Source of the DNA: JBJGXI01 sp045635475
Lineage (GTDB): Bacteria; Bacillota; Bacilli; Bacillales; Amphibacillaceae
Length of the DNA stretch: 29,532 nucleotides
Direction of reading: 5' to 3'
Assembly: GCF_045635475.1 (NCBI RefSeq)
Contig: NZ_JBJGXI010000058.1
Location: 1-29,532, forward strand
Shown in pieces: positions 1 through 6,791 of this stretch. The position numbers and the translations under genes are program-made. Numbering within the stretch: the first letter of the stretch is position 1; every line of letters begins with the position of its first letter. The notes below the pieces were generated by a model that saw only the letters and a program-made list of their open reading frames with translations, was not told the origin of the DNA and made no database searches.

Positions 1-135
1 CTGGGTTTGACTTCATCTGTTCTGCAAAGCTCGTTATCGATACGAATAGAATGCTGGTTTATAAATCGAAATAATATGGGGCTAGGATTTACCTTTTGTG
101 GGCTAGTAATACTAATTAACGGAATTGTTATGTAA
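1..135 (+). CDS. Possible 3' end of a membrane protein (cut by window edge)
   Basis: A reading frame is open from the first base to a TAA at 133-135 (44 residues). It ends in a hydrophobic stretch (GLGFTFCGLVILINGIVM) that could be a last transmembrane helix. There is no family I recognise and no start inside the window, so this may be a chance open frame. A terminator-like hairpin at 282-311 lies downstream, which is consistent with a gene ending here. Confidence 0.25.
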   Translation: MGLTSSVLQSSLSIRIECWFINRNNMGLGFTFCGLVILINGIVM

Positions 136-440
136 ATATTTAACAAATAAACAAGCGAACGCTTTTCTTTAATAAGAAGGCGTCTTCTTGATATGCCCTA
201 TACATTAAGGGACTAGATTTTATAAAGATGAAACATTGTGAATCTTTTCGCTTAAACTATAGGGTAGCTTTAACGCAAAACGGGATCGTCAATTGATGAT
301 CCCTATTTTTTATGGAAGCCAGAAGAAAGTATCGTTAATTCACTTACGGTTGCTTTTTTTTAATACAGAAATTTTAGGTAGATGAATGAAATTTTCGACA
401 AAATGAAGTTAAGAAAATTACTACTTCACAAAGGGGGAGT
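136..440. other. Intergenic spacer with one repeat/terminator
   Basis: No coding region is supported here. The only recognisable content is a dispersed-repeat copy whose 3' half is the terminator-like hairpin at 282-311. A short inverted stretch (AGAAGGCGTCTTCTTG) lies near 175-190. Confidence 0.5.
250..312 (+). repeat. Dispersed intergenic repeat, copy A, with terminator hairpin
   Basis: It starts with CTTAAACTATAGGGTAGC, a variant of the TTAAACnAACGGG motif seen at 1191, 2033, 9130 and 9752. It ends in a near-perfect palindrome (GGGATCGTCAA / TTGATGATCCC, 282-303) followed by TATTTTTT, which should work as an intrinsic terminator on the plus strand. Confidence 0.6.
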
Positions 441-444
441 ATAA

Positions 445-719
445 ATGTTATGGAAAGAAGTTCGATAAGCATATCCAGATAAATGGGTTGTATCTGAAGC
501 AATTGAAGCTCACTCAGATTGTAATTGTCGTATAGTAGATGACATAGCTGTAATAGATTCATTTGACGACTCAAAGGACGTTTCCGTCGTCATAATGAAT
601 TACACAAGCAAAAGCCTAGTCGTGAACTATACTTCTTCCATACATCTAGAAATGATCTCGATATACTGGAAAATAAATGGCAAGGACTTAGAAAAATGTG
701 TTTTCTGATAATTATATAA
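445..719 (+). pseudogene. Broken small conserved protein (paralogue of the gene at 19858)
   Basis: An AAGGGGGAG ribosome site precedes ATG 445. The frame is interrupted by TAA at 466-468 after MLWKEVR. It then continues as AYPDKWVVSEAIEAHSD and shifts frame near 581-583, where one T appears to be missing from a TTTT run, into FRRHNELHKQKPSREL and YFFHTSRNDLDILENKW. The rejoined product resembles the intact protein at 19858-20106: both start (L/K)W-(K/Q)-EVR, have an acidic D-D/E centre and end with a strand containing T-V-x-H or FFH. It is therefore a member of the same small family with at least two disabling changes. Unlike the intact copy, it is not followed by a retropepsin-like gene; the next gene at 698 overlaps its 3' end. 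Confidence 0.7.
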
Positions 720-1078
720 ATGATTTACACAGGAAAAGTGACAAATGGGTAAGGAATATTTCTGCAATAACTCTTGGTATTCTTATTTTTTTTCAGTTGT
801 TTTATTATGAAGACTTGATCTACTTATTTCCAATTGGAGTAATCCTTTTTACTGCATTGAATTATTCTGTAACGGTATTCTTTGAGTGGAAATATAGTGA
901 ACACCCGAAACAGGAAATGTTAACCATAACGGAGATGTTTCTTGTATCATTAACAATCATACTTGTGCTTCATTTCGAATTGCTTGGTTCTTTTAACGAA
1001 GACAAGAAGGAATTATATTGCCATAAAATATCGCTTATGCAAGTAATGATGTTCCACGAACGGAGCAGGTTAGTGTAA
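698..1078 (+). CDS. Small integral membrane protein, possibly DUF4181-like
   Basis: The 126-residue product has three likely membrane helices (about residues 20-38, 42-60 and 75-95), with a charged F-E-W-K-Y segment (62-66) between helices two and three. That layout resembles the Bacillus DUF4181 group, but the assignment comes from memory of the pattern and is weak. The C-terminal 30 residues are hydrophilic and may be an altered tail. The ATG lies inside the end of the broken gene at 445 in another frame, and no strong ribosome site precedes it, so translation may once have been coupled to that gene. Function unknown. Confidence 0.5.
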   Translation: MFSDNYINDLHRKSDKWVRNISAITLGILIFFQLFYYEDLIYLFPIGVILFTALNYSVTVFFEWKYSEHPKQEMLTITEMFLVSLTIILVLHFELLGSFNEDKKELYCHKISLMQVMMFHERSRLV

Positions 1079-1190
1079 CAATAGTCTTATTTAAAATCAT
1101 TGATTGTTAAAATAAGGAATTTCCCCAACTATATTGTTCATCAACCATGTGGTATTCCAAAAATAGAAGGCGATGCATGCAATGATTGAT

Positions 1191-1260
1191 ATTAAGCTAA
1201 CGGAGAGCCATAGCACAACAAGAGGATCGTCATATACTATTGGCGATCATTTTTGTTGGA
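1191..1260 (+). repeat. Dispersed intergenic repeat, copy B
   Basis: ATTAAGCTAACGGAGAGC is followed by the hairpin CAACAA..GGATCG / CGATC..TTGTTG. Positions 1220-1247 match 2062-2089 (copy C) at 27 of 28 bases, including the identical loop ATATACTATTGGCGAT. Confidence 0.7.
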
Positions 1261-1294
1261 AAGCACTTTTATAAGAATGTTATGTAAGGTTCAC

Positions 1295-1323
1295 TTGACA
1301 CATAAATTATACTCTGGTAGGTT
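1295..1323 (+). promoter_or_regulatory. Sigma-A promoter of the XRE gene
   Basis: A consensus -35 TTGACA (1295-1300) is separated by 17 bp from a weak -10 TAGGTT (1318-1323). The weak -10 is rescued by an extended TG at 1315-1316. The half-site TATGTAAGGTT (1281-1291) lies just upstream and the full palindrome just downstream, a layout typical of an autorepressed promoter. Confidence 0.65.
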
Positions 1324-1325
1324 TT

Positions 1326-1345
1326 ATGTAAGGTTAACCTTACAT
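1326..1345 (+). promoter_or_regulatory. Perfect 20-bp palindromic operator
   Basis: ATGTAAGGTTAACCTTACAT is its own reverse complement. It lies at the expected transcription start, between the -10 and the ribosome site of the XRE gene at 1363, with a second half-site at 1281-1291. Inference: binding site of the XRE protein itself. Confidence 0.7.
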
Positions 1346-1362
1346 GGGAAGAGGTACAACAA

Positions 1363-1569
1363 TTGAAAAACAAAGTTAAGAAACTAAGACAGCAATTTGG
1401 ATTATCACAAGCACAATTGGGGGAGAAGGTGCGTGTTTCAAGGCAAGCAATAAATGCAATAGAAAACAATAAGTTTGAGCCGTCGATTTGGTTGGCATAT
1501 GATTTGGCAAAATTTTTCAATATGTCAATTGAGGAAATATTCGATTTTAAGGAGAGTGAAAGAAAATGA
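1363..1569 (+). CDS. XRE-family helix-turn-helix regulator (YgzD-like)
   Basis: A 68-residue single-domain DNA-binding protein. A classic HTH_3 core spans residues 4-58: LSQAQLGEKVRVSRQAINAIE contains helices 2 and 3, and the domain ends with the usual N-M-S-I-E-E-I-F. It has no ligand or dimerisation domain, as in the short YgzD-type regulators common in Bacillus. The start is TTG, chosen because GGAAGAGG lies 8 bases upstream. Its stop overlaps the ATG of the membrane protein at 1566 (AATGA), so the two are translationally coupled. In such pairs the regulator commonly controls its own operon; the palindrome at 1326-1345 fits that. What signal the pair senses is unknown. Confidence 0.9.
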   Translation: MKNKVKKLRQQFGLSQAQLGEKVRVSRQAINAIENNKFEPSIWLAYDLAKFFNMSIEEIFDFKESERK

Positions 1570-2018
1570 GTTTGTTAAAACAACCTATCATAAATATAAA
1601 TTTTATTGGTTTTATGTCAGCTATTTATTCGTTTATTTTTATTTTCACTTCTGGTCATATGGAGTTTATTAGTATTCTTTCACATGGTGAGACACTAAAT
1701 TCTGCTTTTTGGAATGGATGGTCTAATTTTCTTAGAACTGGAAACATGCGGTTCATTGGATACTTAATAATTGGCTTAACTATTGCCATAATAATATTTA
1801 TCTTGATTAAGAGAAGAAAAAAATACGATGAATATCAGGTAAGTATTTTATCCAAAAGTTTGTTAGTTGCTGGTACTTTATCTATTTTAATGATTCCATT
1901 TATGATGATTCTGGTTTTGAGTGATTCAAACTATGCGGTGGAAATAATCTTCCTATTTGCATCGGTGCAATGGGTCAGTGTTTTAGTTTCGTATTTGGTT
2001 TATGTTATTAAGTTTTAA
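1566..2018 (+). CDS. Four-helix membrane protein paired with the XRE regulator
   Basis: A 150-residue integral membrane protein with hydrophobic segments at about residues 10-30, 64-82, 95-115 and 122-148, and a basic loop (KRRKK) after the second helix. No catalytic motif is visible. The ATG overlaps the stop codon of the XRE gene, and AAGGAGAG lies 7 bases before it inside that gene, so it is the second gene of a two-gene operon. Small XRE plus polytopic membrane protein pairs are common in Firmicutes and often serve stress or envelope responses; that role is inference from context only. Confidence 0.8.
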   Translation: MSLLKQPIININFIGFMSAIYSFIFIFTSGHMEFISILSHGETLNSAFWNGWSNFLRTGNMRFIGYLIIGLTIAIIIFILIKRRKKYDEYQVSILSKSLLVAGTLSILMIPFMMILVLSDSNYAVEIIFLFASVQWVSVLVSYLVYVIKF

Positions 2019-2032
2019 TTGTGAAAAAATGT

Positions 2033-2100
2033 ACTTCAACAAATGGGTGTTTTAACACAAGAAGAGGATCGTTATATACTATTGGCGATTCTTTTCTTCG
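2033..2100 (+). repeat. Dispersed intergenic repeat, copy C (also probable terminator)
   Basis: CTTCAACAAATGGGTG leads into a hairpin whose arms are GAAGAGGATCG and CGATTCTTTTCTTC. It lies 15 bases after the stop of the membrane protein at 2018, where a terminator is expected. Confidence 0.65.
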
Positions 2101-2183
2101 TAAACGCAGCTTAGTTGAAGAAGGAAATAAACAAGTCTAGAATTATGAGTGAAAATGTTTTTATTTAAGGAGTAGTGAAAAAT

Positions 2184-2624
2184 ATGGAGAGCAATTCTTT
2201 AAAAGACGTACAAACAGTGTATAAACAACTATTAGATTCTTGGAATAATTGTAATGCTCGTGGAATGGCAGATTTATTTACTGAAGATGGAGAAAGCATT
2301 GGATTTGATGGAAGCCAATCAATCGGCAGGGAAGAAATATTCTCACATCTTAGTCCAATTTTTGAGCACCATCAAACAGCTCGATATGTTAGCAAAGTAA
2401 AAAATGTATATTTTTTAAGTTCTGACGTAATAATTTTACGAGCAATTGCCGGAATGGTACCACCTAAATCAAACGACATTAACCCTAATGTAAACACACA
2501 CCAAACTCTTATTGTTGTAAATAAAGAAGGAAATTGGCGTATTCAACTATTCCAAAATACTCCTGCACAGTTTCACGGAAGGCCAGAATTAGTGGAACAA
2601 ATGACAGAGGAGCTTAGCAAGTAG
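2184..2624 (+). CDS. SnoaL-like / SgcJ-EcaC family NTF2-fold protein
   Basis: A 146-residue cytoplasmic protein of the NTF2-like superfamily, SgcJ/EcaC branch. It opens with the family pattern VYKQLLDSWNNCNARGMADL, then F-T-E-D-G and G-F-D-G-S, and ends with W-R-I-Q-L-F-Q-N-T-P-A followed by H-G-R-P-E. Length matches the family. Members are usually annotated as uncharacterised or as putative steroid-isomerase-like enzymes, and the true substrate is not known. ATG 2184 is chosen because AAGGAG (2167-2172) is 11 bases away; the in-frame GTG at 2175 is only 2 bases from it. The gene stands alone. A long hairpin begins at its stop codon. Confidence 0.85.
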   Translation: MESNSLKDVQTVYKQLLDSWNNCNARGMADLFTEDGESIGFDGSQSIGREEIFSHLSPIFEHHQTARYVSKVKNVYFLSSDVIILRAIAGMVPPKSNDINPNVNTHQTLIVVNKEGNWRIQLFQNTPAQFHGRPELVEQMTEELSK

Positions 2625-2673
2625 GTGTCAGGTACCTTAAAAAGACACTTGTCCTTTTTGGGTACCTGACACT
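2624..2673. repeat. Long hairpin with GGTACC-centred arms
   Basis: The left arm GGTGTCAGGTACC (2624-2636) pairs with GGTACCTGACACT (2661-2673), and an inner AAAAAG..CTTTTT also pairs. The left arm starts on the last base of the stop codon of the SnoaL-like gene. It may end transcription, and it belongs to a repeat class distinct from the TACGAACAGTGCC palindromes. Confidence 0.65.
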
Positions 2674-2916
2674 CATGCCATGTTGAATTTGAATGCTTTC
2701 AAAAGGATGGGGAGTATTACGTAGATAGGATCGGAGTAAAGGAATAATAGAAAATATGCCCGCTTATACCTTTGCTAGTATAAGCGGGTTCCAGTATATT
2801 CGGAACGGCGGCTTCGAATTGAAGGAGTACATCCTCTGATATGGACAATTTTTATATCTTTGTACAAACAGAGAGTCTGACACCCCAAGTCACGAGGCGC
2901 TTAAAGGGTTTTCGAA

Positions 2917-3132
2917 CTATCGACATTCAACTATGACATCTTCACCACAGATTTTACATACTTGGTCCGTTTCAAAGTCTTCATCCATTTTGTCAATGTT
3001 ATCAGCACCAACCAGGATCATTTCATAATTGTCATAATCACAGTGGGGGCAAGTATAATCGACGCTAACAAAACACCCTGTTGAATCTTTATTAACCTCA
3101 TCCCAATTTTTTGCAATCGTTCTTTTCCCCAT
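2917..3132 (-). CDS. Zinc-ribbon miniprotein (71 aa)
   Basis: A small acidic soluble protein with two Cys pairs: TCPHCDYDN (residues 27-35) and CKICGEDV near the C-terminus. That makes four Cys suited to one structural zinc ribbon. ATG 3132 is preceded by GGAGG with an 8-base spacer. It shares the TCPHCxYDN signature with the 49-residue protein encoded upstream at 3329-3478 on the same strand, so the two are probably a diverged tandem pair in one transcript. No enzymatic motif is visible. Function unknown; a nucleic-acid or protein-binding role would be typical of such ribbons. Confidence 0.8.
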   Translation of the reverse strand: MGKRTIAKNWDEVNKDSTGCFVSVDYTCPHCDYDNYEMILVGADNIDKMDEDFETDQVCKICGEDVIVECR

Positions 3133-3328
3133 ATTTATTCCTCCAATTTCATATCCATTGAAGCAAAGAGCATTTTAAGTGTCTCTAAGTTCAACCAATC
3201 TTCGTAGGTAATCATTTTCAAGACATGACTATACGAATAATTGAACTGGATTTAGTTTCGGATGCATTAAAATTTCTCCAGTCTTGTACAAATTAGATTA
3301 ATTTTTCCCTACAAGAAGAAGGATGCTT

Positions 3329-3478
3329 CTAGTCATCATCCTCACCAAAACCGTATTTAATGTTGTCATATCTACAGTGCGGACAAGTGACGTATGCATA
3401 AGCATTATCGCCGTCTTCCCAAGGGAGTGTTAAATCCCCTCGAGATAACGATTGCTGACAGTTTTCACACGTATTCAT
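3329..3478 (-). CDS. Second zinc-ribbon miniprotein (49 aa)
   Basis: Reading the minus strand, ATG at 3476-3478 follows a GAGGGGG ribosome site and opens a 49-codon frame ending at TAG 3329-3331. The product begins MNTCENCQQSL, contains an acidic middle (WEDGDN) and then VTCPHCRYDN before a tail rich in Asp/Glu. The two C-x2-C pairs at residues 4-7 and 32-35 form a probable zinc ribbon. It lies upstream of the 71-residue zinc-ribbon gene on the same strand and shares the TCPHCxYDN motif, so the two look homologous. No function is recognised. Confidence 0.75.
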   Translation of the reverse strand: MNTCENCQQSLSRGDLTLPWEDGDNAYAYVTCPHCRYDNIKYGFGEDDD

Positions 3479-3954
3479 TATTTCACCCCCTCACATATTA
3501 TTATTTACTCAGGCAGATGCCTGTTGTAAGTGCTTACCTTTGTTTGAGTCCTTCTCGCTAATATCCGCATTTTGCTGCTAATTAGACTTCTTTAGTTGAG
3601 GCTCATGGTCCAGATCAGTGAACATAGATGGACACTTTTGCTGTTTTGGACATTCACAGTACCCGATACTGTTGTTCCTATATGTATTCCACTAGTCCAT
3701 TCAATAGAAGCGGCATTTCCCTTTGCTTTTAGTAGTCTTGCATCAGGTATCTGACATGGACCATGGGGTTAGGTTTATCGTCCCAGTAGGTTTCTAATTT
3801 ATCTTCCCAAGCTAGAGCTGGTGCAGTGGGTGTGATGCTCACTGTCGGTTTAGCTCTACTAGTGGACTGGGACAGGAAACCTGACCCCATGTACCCCCCT
3901 ACTCATGCACTATGCCTAAATGAGTGAATTTTATAAATGTTCATTCATTTTTAA
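3479..3954. other. Intergenic spacer with inverted repeats and a Cys-rich relic
   Basis: No intact gene is visible. On the minus strand, 3578-3691 is an open stretch without a start codon that reads YCECPKQQKCPSMFTDLDH; it may be the relic of another Cys-rich protein. The inverted-repeat element at 3742-3895 follows. An imperfect hairpin (AAATGAGTGAA / TTCATTCATTT) lies at 3918-3950, just upstream of the promoter at 3955. Confidence 0.45.
3742..3895. repeat. MITE-like inverted-repeat element
   Basis: Two 26-base arms, 3762-3787 and 3866-3891, are inverted copies with about 22 of 26 matches. Their key words are CATGGGGT(C/T)AGGTTT and GTCCCAGT. The preceding CAGGTATCTGAC (3744-3755) resembles the CAGGTACCTGAC core of the hairpin at 2624. 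The 78-base centre has no coding potential. It is a candidate small non-autonomous element or a paired REP-type repeat. Confidence 0.5.
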
Positions 3955-3983
3955 TTGCCAAAATTATTTGAGTGAATTATAAT
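3955..3983 (+). promoter_or_regulatory. Near-consensus sigma-A promoter for the 24-codon ORF
   Basis: -35 TTGCCA (3955-3960), exactly 17 bp, and -10 TATAAT (3978-3983). It is followed 42 bases later by a GTG start with an AAGGAGG ribosome site. Confidence 0.7.
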
Positions 3984-4024
3984 TGGATGTGTTAGGAAAT
4001 AGATATTGAAGGAGGTTGTTAATC

Positions 4025-4099
4025 GTGTGTTCAAATAAATTCCATACAAGAACAATCAAATTTGCGATGTCCAAAAACCTTCTAAGGAATAAGTATTAA
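4025..4099 (+). CDS. Candidate 24-residue basic peptide
   Basis: GTG 4025 follows a perfect AAGGAGG with a 9-base spacer. The frame reads 24 codons (MCSNKFHTRTIKFAMSKNLL, then RNKY) to TAA at 4097-4099. The peptide is strongly basic, with one Cys at position 2 and no clear membrane helix. A consensus promoter lies upstream (3955-3983) and an intrinsic terminator downstream (4129-4160), so everything needed for a dedicated small mRNA is present and little else is encoded. It could be a functional small protein, a leader-type peptide, or the decayed end of a longer gene. No homologue is recognised. Confidence 0.5.
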   Translation: MCSNKFHTRTIKFAMSKNLLRNKY

Positions 4100-4128
4100 T
4101 CCATAAGCTTAATTAACATGATTTGTGT

Positions 4129-4160
4129 AGAGGCTATCGTATATCGATAGTCTCTTTTTA
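4129..4160 (+). terminator. Intrinsic terminator
   Basis: Stem AGAGGCTATCG / CGATAGTCTCT with loop TATAT, followed by TTTTTA. It ends the small transcription unit starting at 3955. Confidence 0.85.
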
Positions 4161-4248
4161 TTTGTCAAAATTCAATTGGGTTTCGTTAGTGGTTAATGGA
4201 CTTTATCCTGGCACAATTGTTCTTGTAATACATTAGGAGGAAAGACAA

Positions 4249-5109
4249 ATGATAGATTTTCAAGCGATACAATGCAAAATGGAAGAAAATGAACTAAAAA
4301 AATATTTGCAAGAGATTAAAAATGGGGAAAAAACGTGGGAAAAAGATAAAGATAAGAATGTTCTTCTTGTCAAATCGATGCTTAGTTATATTGGTACGAC
4401 GGATAGTGAACTTCGAGACCATCTGATTTACAGCACTTTCTGTCAATGTGTCATAGATAACTTATTCGATCATCAACTATTAAGTGGTCTGTTAGATTAT
4501 TGTTTAAGTGAATCTCTACTATTTAAAGGAATTGGTGAAAAAGACACTGATACAGTATTTACACGATCGTTTTCATCCCTCTTCATAGCCGTCACATTAT
4601 ATAAGGATAATAGGGATGATTTTTTACCAGCAAACGTTGTAAGTAATGCAAAAGATTCTTTAATTAAATATATTAACTTGGAAAATGATTTACGTGGATT
4701 TGTTCCAATGAAAGGATGGGCACATAGTATAGCGCATGTGGCGGACGCAATTGACGAATTAGTACAAAGTAAAAAAATCGAGCAGAACGATTACTTAGAA
4801 ATTTTAACAACACTTTGGAATAAAATGTTTACTTCTAACAGTGTCTATATTCATGGAGAGGACGAAAGAATACTAAGACCCATACGTGTGATGTTAGATA
4901 AAGGATTGGAAATAAGCGAAGTTGAACGTCTAATAACAAATATACCTAGTGAGCTTCAGATTAGAAAAGAGCAAATAACGGAAGAAAATTACTGGTTCTT
5001 AGTGGCTAACTGTAAAGCATTTTTAAAAAGCCTGTATATACAGGTAGGTTCAGATATACATTTAAAAGATCTTCGACAGAACATTGAGCTTTGTTTATCA
5101 GAAATTTAG
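4249..5109 (+). CDS. DUF2785 domain protein
   Basis: A 286-residue soluble helical protein. It carries the family hallmarks: ELRDHLIYS near residue 55, IGEKDTDTVFTRSFSSLFIA around 95-115, and DLRGFVPMKGWAHSIAHVAD around 147-166. Length is typical for DUF2785 proteins of Bacillaceae. The biochemical role of this family is not established, and no catalytic triad or cofactor motif is evident. AGGAGG lies 8 bases before the ATG. The gene stands alone, behind the terminator at 4129-4160. Confidence 0.88.
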   Translation: MIDFQAIQCKMEENELKKYLQEIKNGEKTWEKDKDKNVLLVKSMLSYIGTTDSELRDHLIYSTFCQCVIDNLFDHQLLSGLLDYCLSESLLFKGIGEKDTDTVFTRSFSSLFIAVTLYKDNRDDFLPANVVSNAKDSLIKYINLENDLRGFVPMKGWAHSIAHVADAIDELVQSKKIEQNDYLEILTTLWNKMFTSNSVYIHGEDERILRPIRVMLDKGLEISEVERLITNIPSELQIRKEQITEENYWFLVANCKAFLKSLYIQVGSDIHLKDLRQNIELCLSEI

Positions 5110-5233
5110 TGATTAGGAAATTCGAAACAACATCTTGTAAACGCTGAAAGGCTAACTCTTGAGAAGATTATTCTGATAGCAGGTTCGTTCATTAAGATGT
5201 AACATATTTGAACAAAGTGGATGAGGTGAAGAA

Positions 5234-5494
5234 ATGGTTAAAGAAAATTTGGCTAATGGATTTAAAGATATTCTAGATTTAGCTAGCATGTGTAAATTCA
5301 CTAATTGCACACATACAAAAGAACCACATTGTGCAGTACAAAAGGCAATCTCAGATGGTGTCCTTACACAAGATAAATTCGTTGCCTATTATAGAGAACT
5401 AAACGAAGAAGAACATATCATGAACCAAAAGAATAGAACAAAGGCGATTGATTATATGAAGCAGAGGAAACTCTTTCAGGAGCCACCTAGATAA
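5234..5494 (+). CDS. Orphan RsgA/YjeQ C-terminal zinc domain
   Basis: The 86 residues correspond to the C-terminal zinc-finger tail of the ribosome-assembly GTPase RsgA (YloQ/YjeQ). The sequence F-K-D-I-L-D-L-A-S-M-C begins the ligand set C20-x4-C25-x-H27-x5-C33 (CKFTNCTHTKEPHC), followed by A-V and the usual Y-x-x-L helix. The OB-fold and circularly permuted GTPase domains, about 200 residues in full-length RsgA, are absent, and a stop lies two codons before the ATG. A good ribosome site (GAGGTGAAGAA) precedes the ATG, so the fragment may still be translated. It is either a gene remnant or a stand-alone zinc module; the true rsgA must be elsewhere. Confidence 0.75.
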   Translation: MVKENLANGFKDILDLASMCKFTNCTHTKEPHCAVQKAISDGVLTQDKFVAYYRELNEEEHIMNQKNRTKAIDYMKQRKLFQEPPR

Positions 5495-5725
5495 AACAAT
5501 TTTGAACTCAGTTTGACTATTAAACAATTGGGTACTTACCTTGAATAAGAAGTTGTCGATGTGGCAGCTCCTATTGCACTAAACAAGTAAAGCGTTAAGA
5601 AACGCAGAAATATGTTAAGGGGTACCGAATGGTCAACCGTAAGATTCATAATACTGATTTTTAGCAATCAGCATACGGTAATTATGAAATTGACTCAAAT
5701 GATAACTAATTAAAGGAGGTATAAT

Positions 5726-6220
5726 ATGAAGCAACTATATATGAAGCAGAAGGTATTCAGCCTAAGTGGCAAATTTACGGTAAAGGATCAGCAGGAGAGG
5801 GATGTTTATTACGTGGAGGGTAGTTTTATGAAAATTCCAAAGACCTTCACCATTATGAATATTAAAAGAGATGAAGTTGCGCTTATTACCAAAAAGGTGT
5901 TCAGCTTTTTACCGAAGTTTTTTGTTGAGGTAAATGGTCGAGAGGTGTTAACGATTAAAAAGGAATTCTCTTTTTTCAAAGCGCGCTATACGATTGATGC
6001 GGTAGGTATTGAAATACATGGGAATTGGTGGGATATGGATTTTCAGGTTTTACAGCATGGTAAAATCATCGGTAAAGTGAGCAAGGAATGGTTCACATGG
6101 GGCGATAGCTACAAGGTTCAAATCTTGAATGAAGATATGGAATCCATCATGATTGCGCTTGTTGTGGCGATTGATTGTGTGAAGGCTGATCAAGCAGCTG
6201 CTAGCTCAGCTGCAACGTAG
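5726..6220 (+). CDS. LURP-one-related (Tubby-like) protein, YxjI-like
   Basis: A 164-residue protein with the beta-rich LURP-one/Tubby C-terminal-like fold. It has repeated short strands with the signatures QKVFSLSGKFTVKD, V-Y-Y-V-E-G-S-F-M, and GNWWDMDFQVL near residue 96. The length matches B. subtilis YxjI. The role of the bacterial family is not known; the fold resembles phospholipid scramblases and Tubby domains. There is no signal peptide, and the C-terminal helix is Ala-rich. AAAGGAGG lies 7 bases before ATG 5726. A second in-frame ATG occurs six codons later. Confidence 0.88.
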   Translation: MKQLYMKQKVFSLSGKFTVKDQQERDVYYVEGSFMKIPKTFTIMNIKRDEVALITKKVFSFLPKFFVEVNGREVLTIKKEFSFFKARYTIDAVGIEIHGNWWDMDFQVLQHGKIIGKVSKEWFTWGDSYKVQILNEDMESIMIALVVAIDCVKADQAAASSAAT

Positions 6221-6264
6221 GGCAAGACTATTATTCTCCCACTCCGATGTTTTTCGTCTATTAT

Positions 6265-6290
6265 TACGAACAGTGCCTGGCACTGTTCGT
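6265..6290. repeat. 27-bp palindrome, copy 1
   Basis: Arms ACGAACAGTGCC and GGCACTGTTCGT around a single central T. The family recurs at 7627, 8244, 8765, 10738, 14398 and 16677. Confidence 0.85.
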
Positions 6291-6408
6291 GAGAATGCAC
6301 CACACCACCCATTCTGGTTTGACGTGCCGTGGCAGCAAAAGTGGAATGCTAATATATTGCGTTCAGAGTAGAGAGGTTACTATATTGGTTTATGGATATC
6401 AGATATAA

Positions 6409-6452
6409 AAAAATAAGCAGTCCACATTACATGTAAATTGAACTGCTTATTT
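6409..6452. terminator. Bidirectional intrinsic terminator
   Basis: Stem AAATAAGCAGT / AACTGCTTATTT, flanked by A-rich sequence before and TTTTTTATTT after it. It can serve the LURP-one gene on the plus strand. Confidence 0.8.
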
Positions 6453-6633
6453 TTTATTTAACAATGTTGATACCCTAGTAAGCAGGTGTTGATTACGGCG
6501 TTTAATGTATATGGTGAAAAGCACTCAGTCCTCTCTTCTGCATGATAACCTTCCGATAATTCGGTTAATAACATGGAGTAATCCTTGTATTTAATCTTCT
6601 AATTTAAAGGAATTATTTCAATTTTTATGAAAG

Positions 6634-6704
6634 TAAGAACGATAATCCATTATTTTCTGATATTATTATTTTATGAAGATTAGTGAGTTTGTACAATGGT
6701 GATC
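6634..6704 (+). repeat. 71-bp duplicated block, copy 1
   Basis: Matches 10785-10855 at about 64 of 71 positions without gaps (conserved words AAGAACGATAAT, CATTATTTTCTGATATTATT, ATGAAGATTAGTGAGTT). In both copies an ATG opens MKISEFV and then stops within a few codons, so the block is not coding as it stands. Confidence 0.8.
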
Positions 6705-6791
6705 TTTAAACAAAACCAGCAGGTTACTTCAATAACTGTTTGTTAGATTTTAAAGCAAACTTGGTTTAAATATAATGAGAGGATGTCTGTT

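Larger units (their letters stand above)
6221..6791. other. Intergenic spacer with palindrome, terminator and duplicated block
   Basis: Contents are the 27-bp palindrome copy at 6265-6290, a strong bidirectional terminator at 6409-6452 and the first copy of a 71-bp duplicated block at 6634-6704. No coding region is supported before the miniprotein at 6792. Confidence 0.6.

Noticed and set aside
374..574. Minus-strand open frame of 66 codons at the left end
   Set aside because: Antisense to the broken conserved gene at 445, which has a ribosome site and recognisable homology to the gene at 19858.
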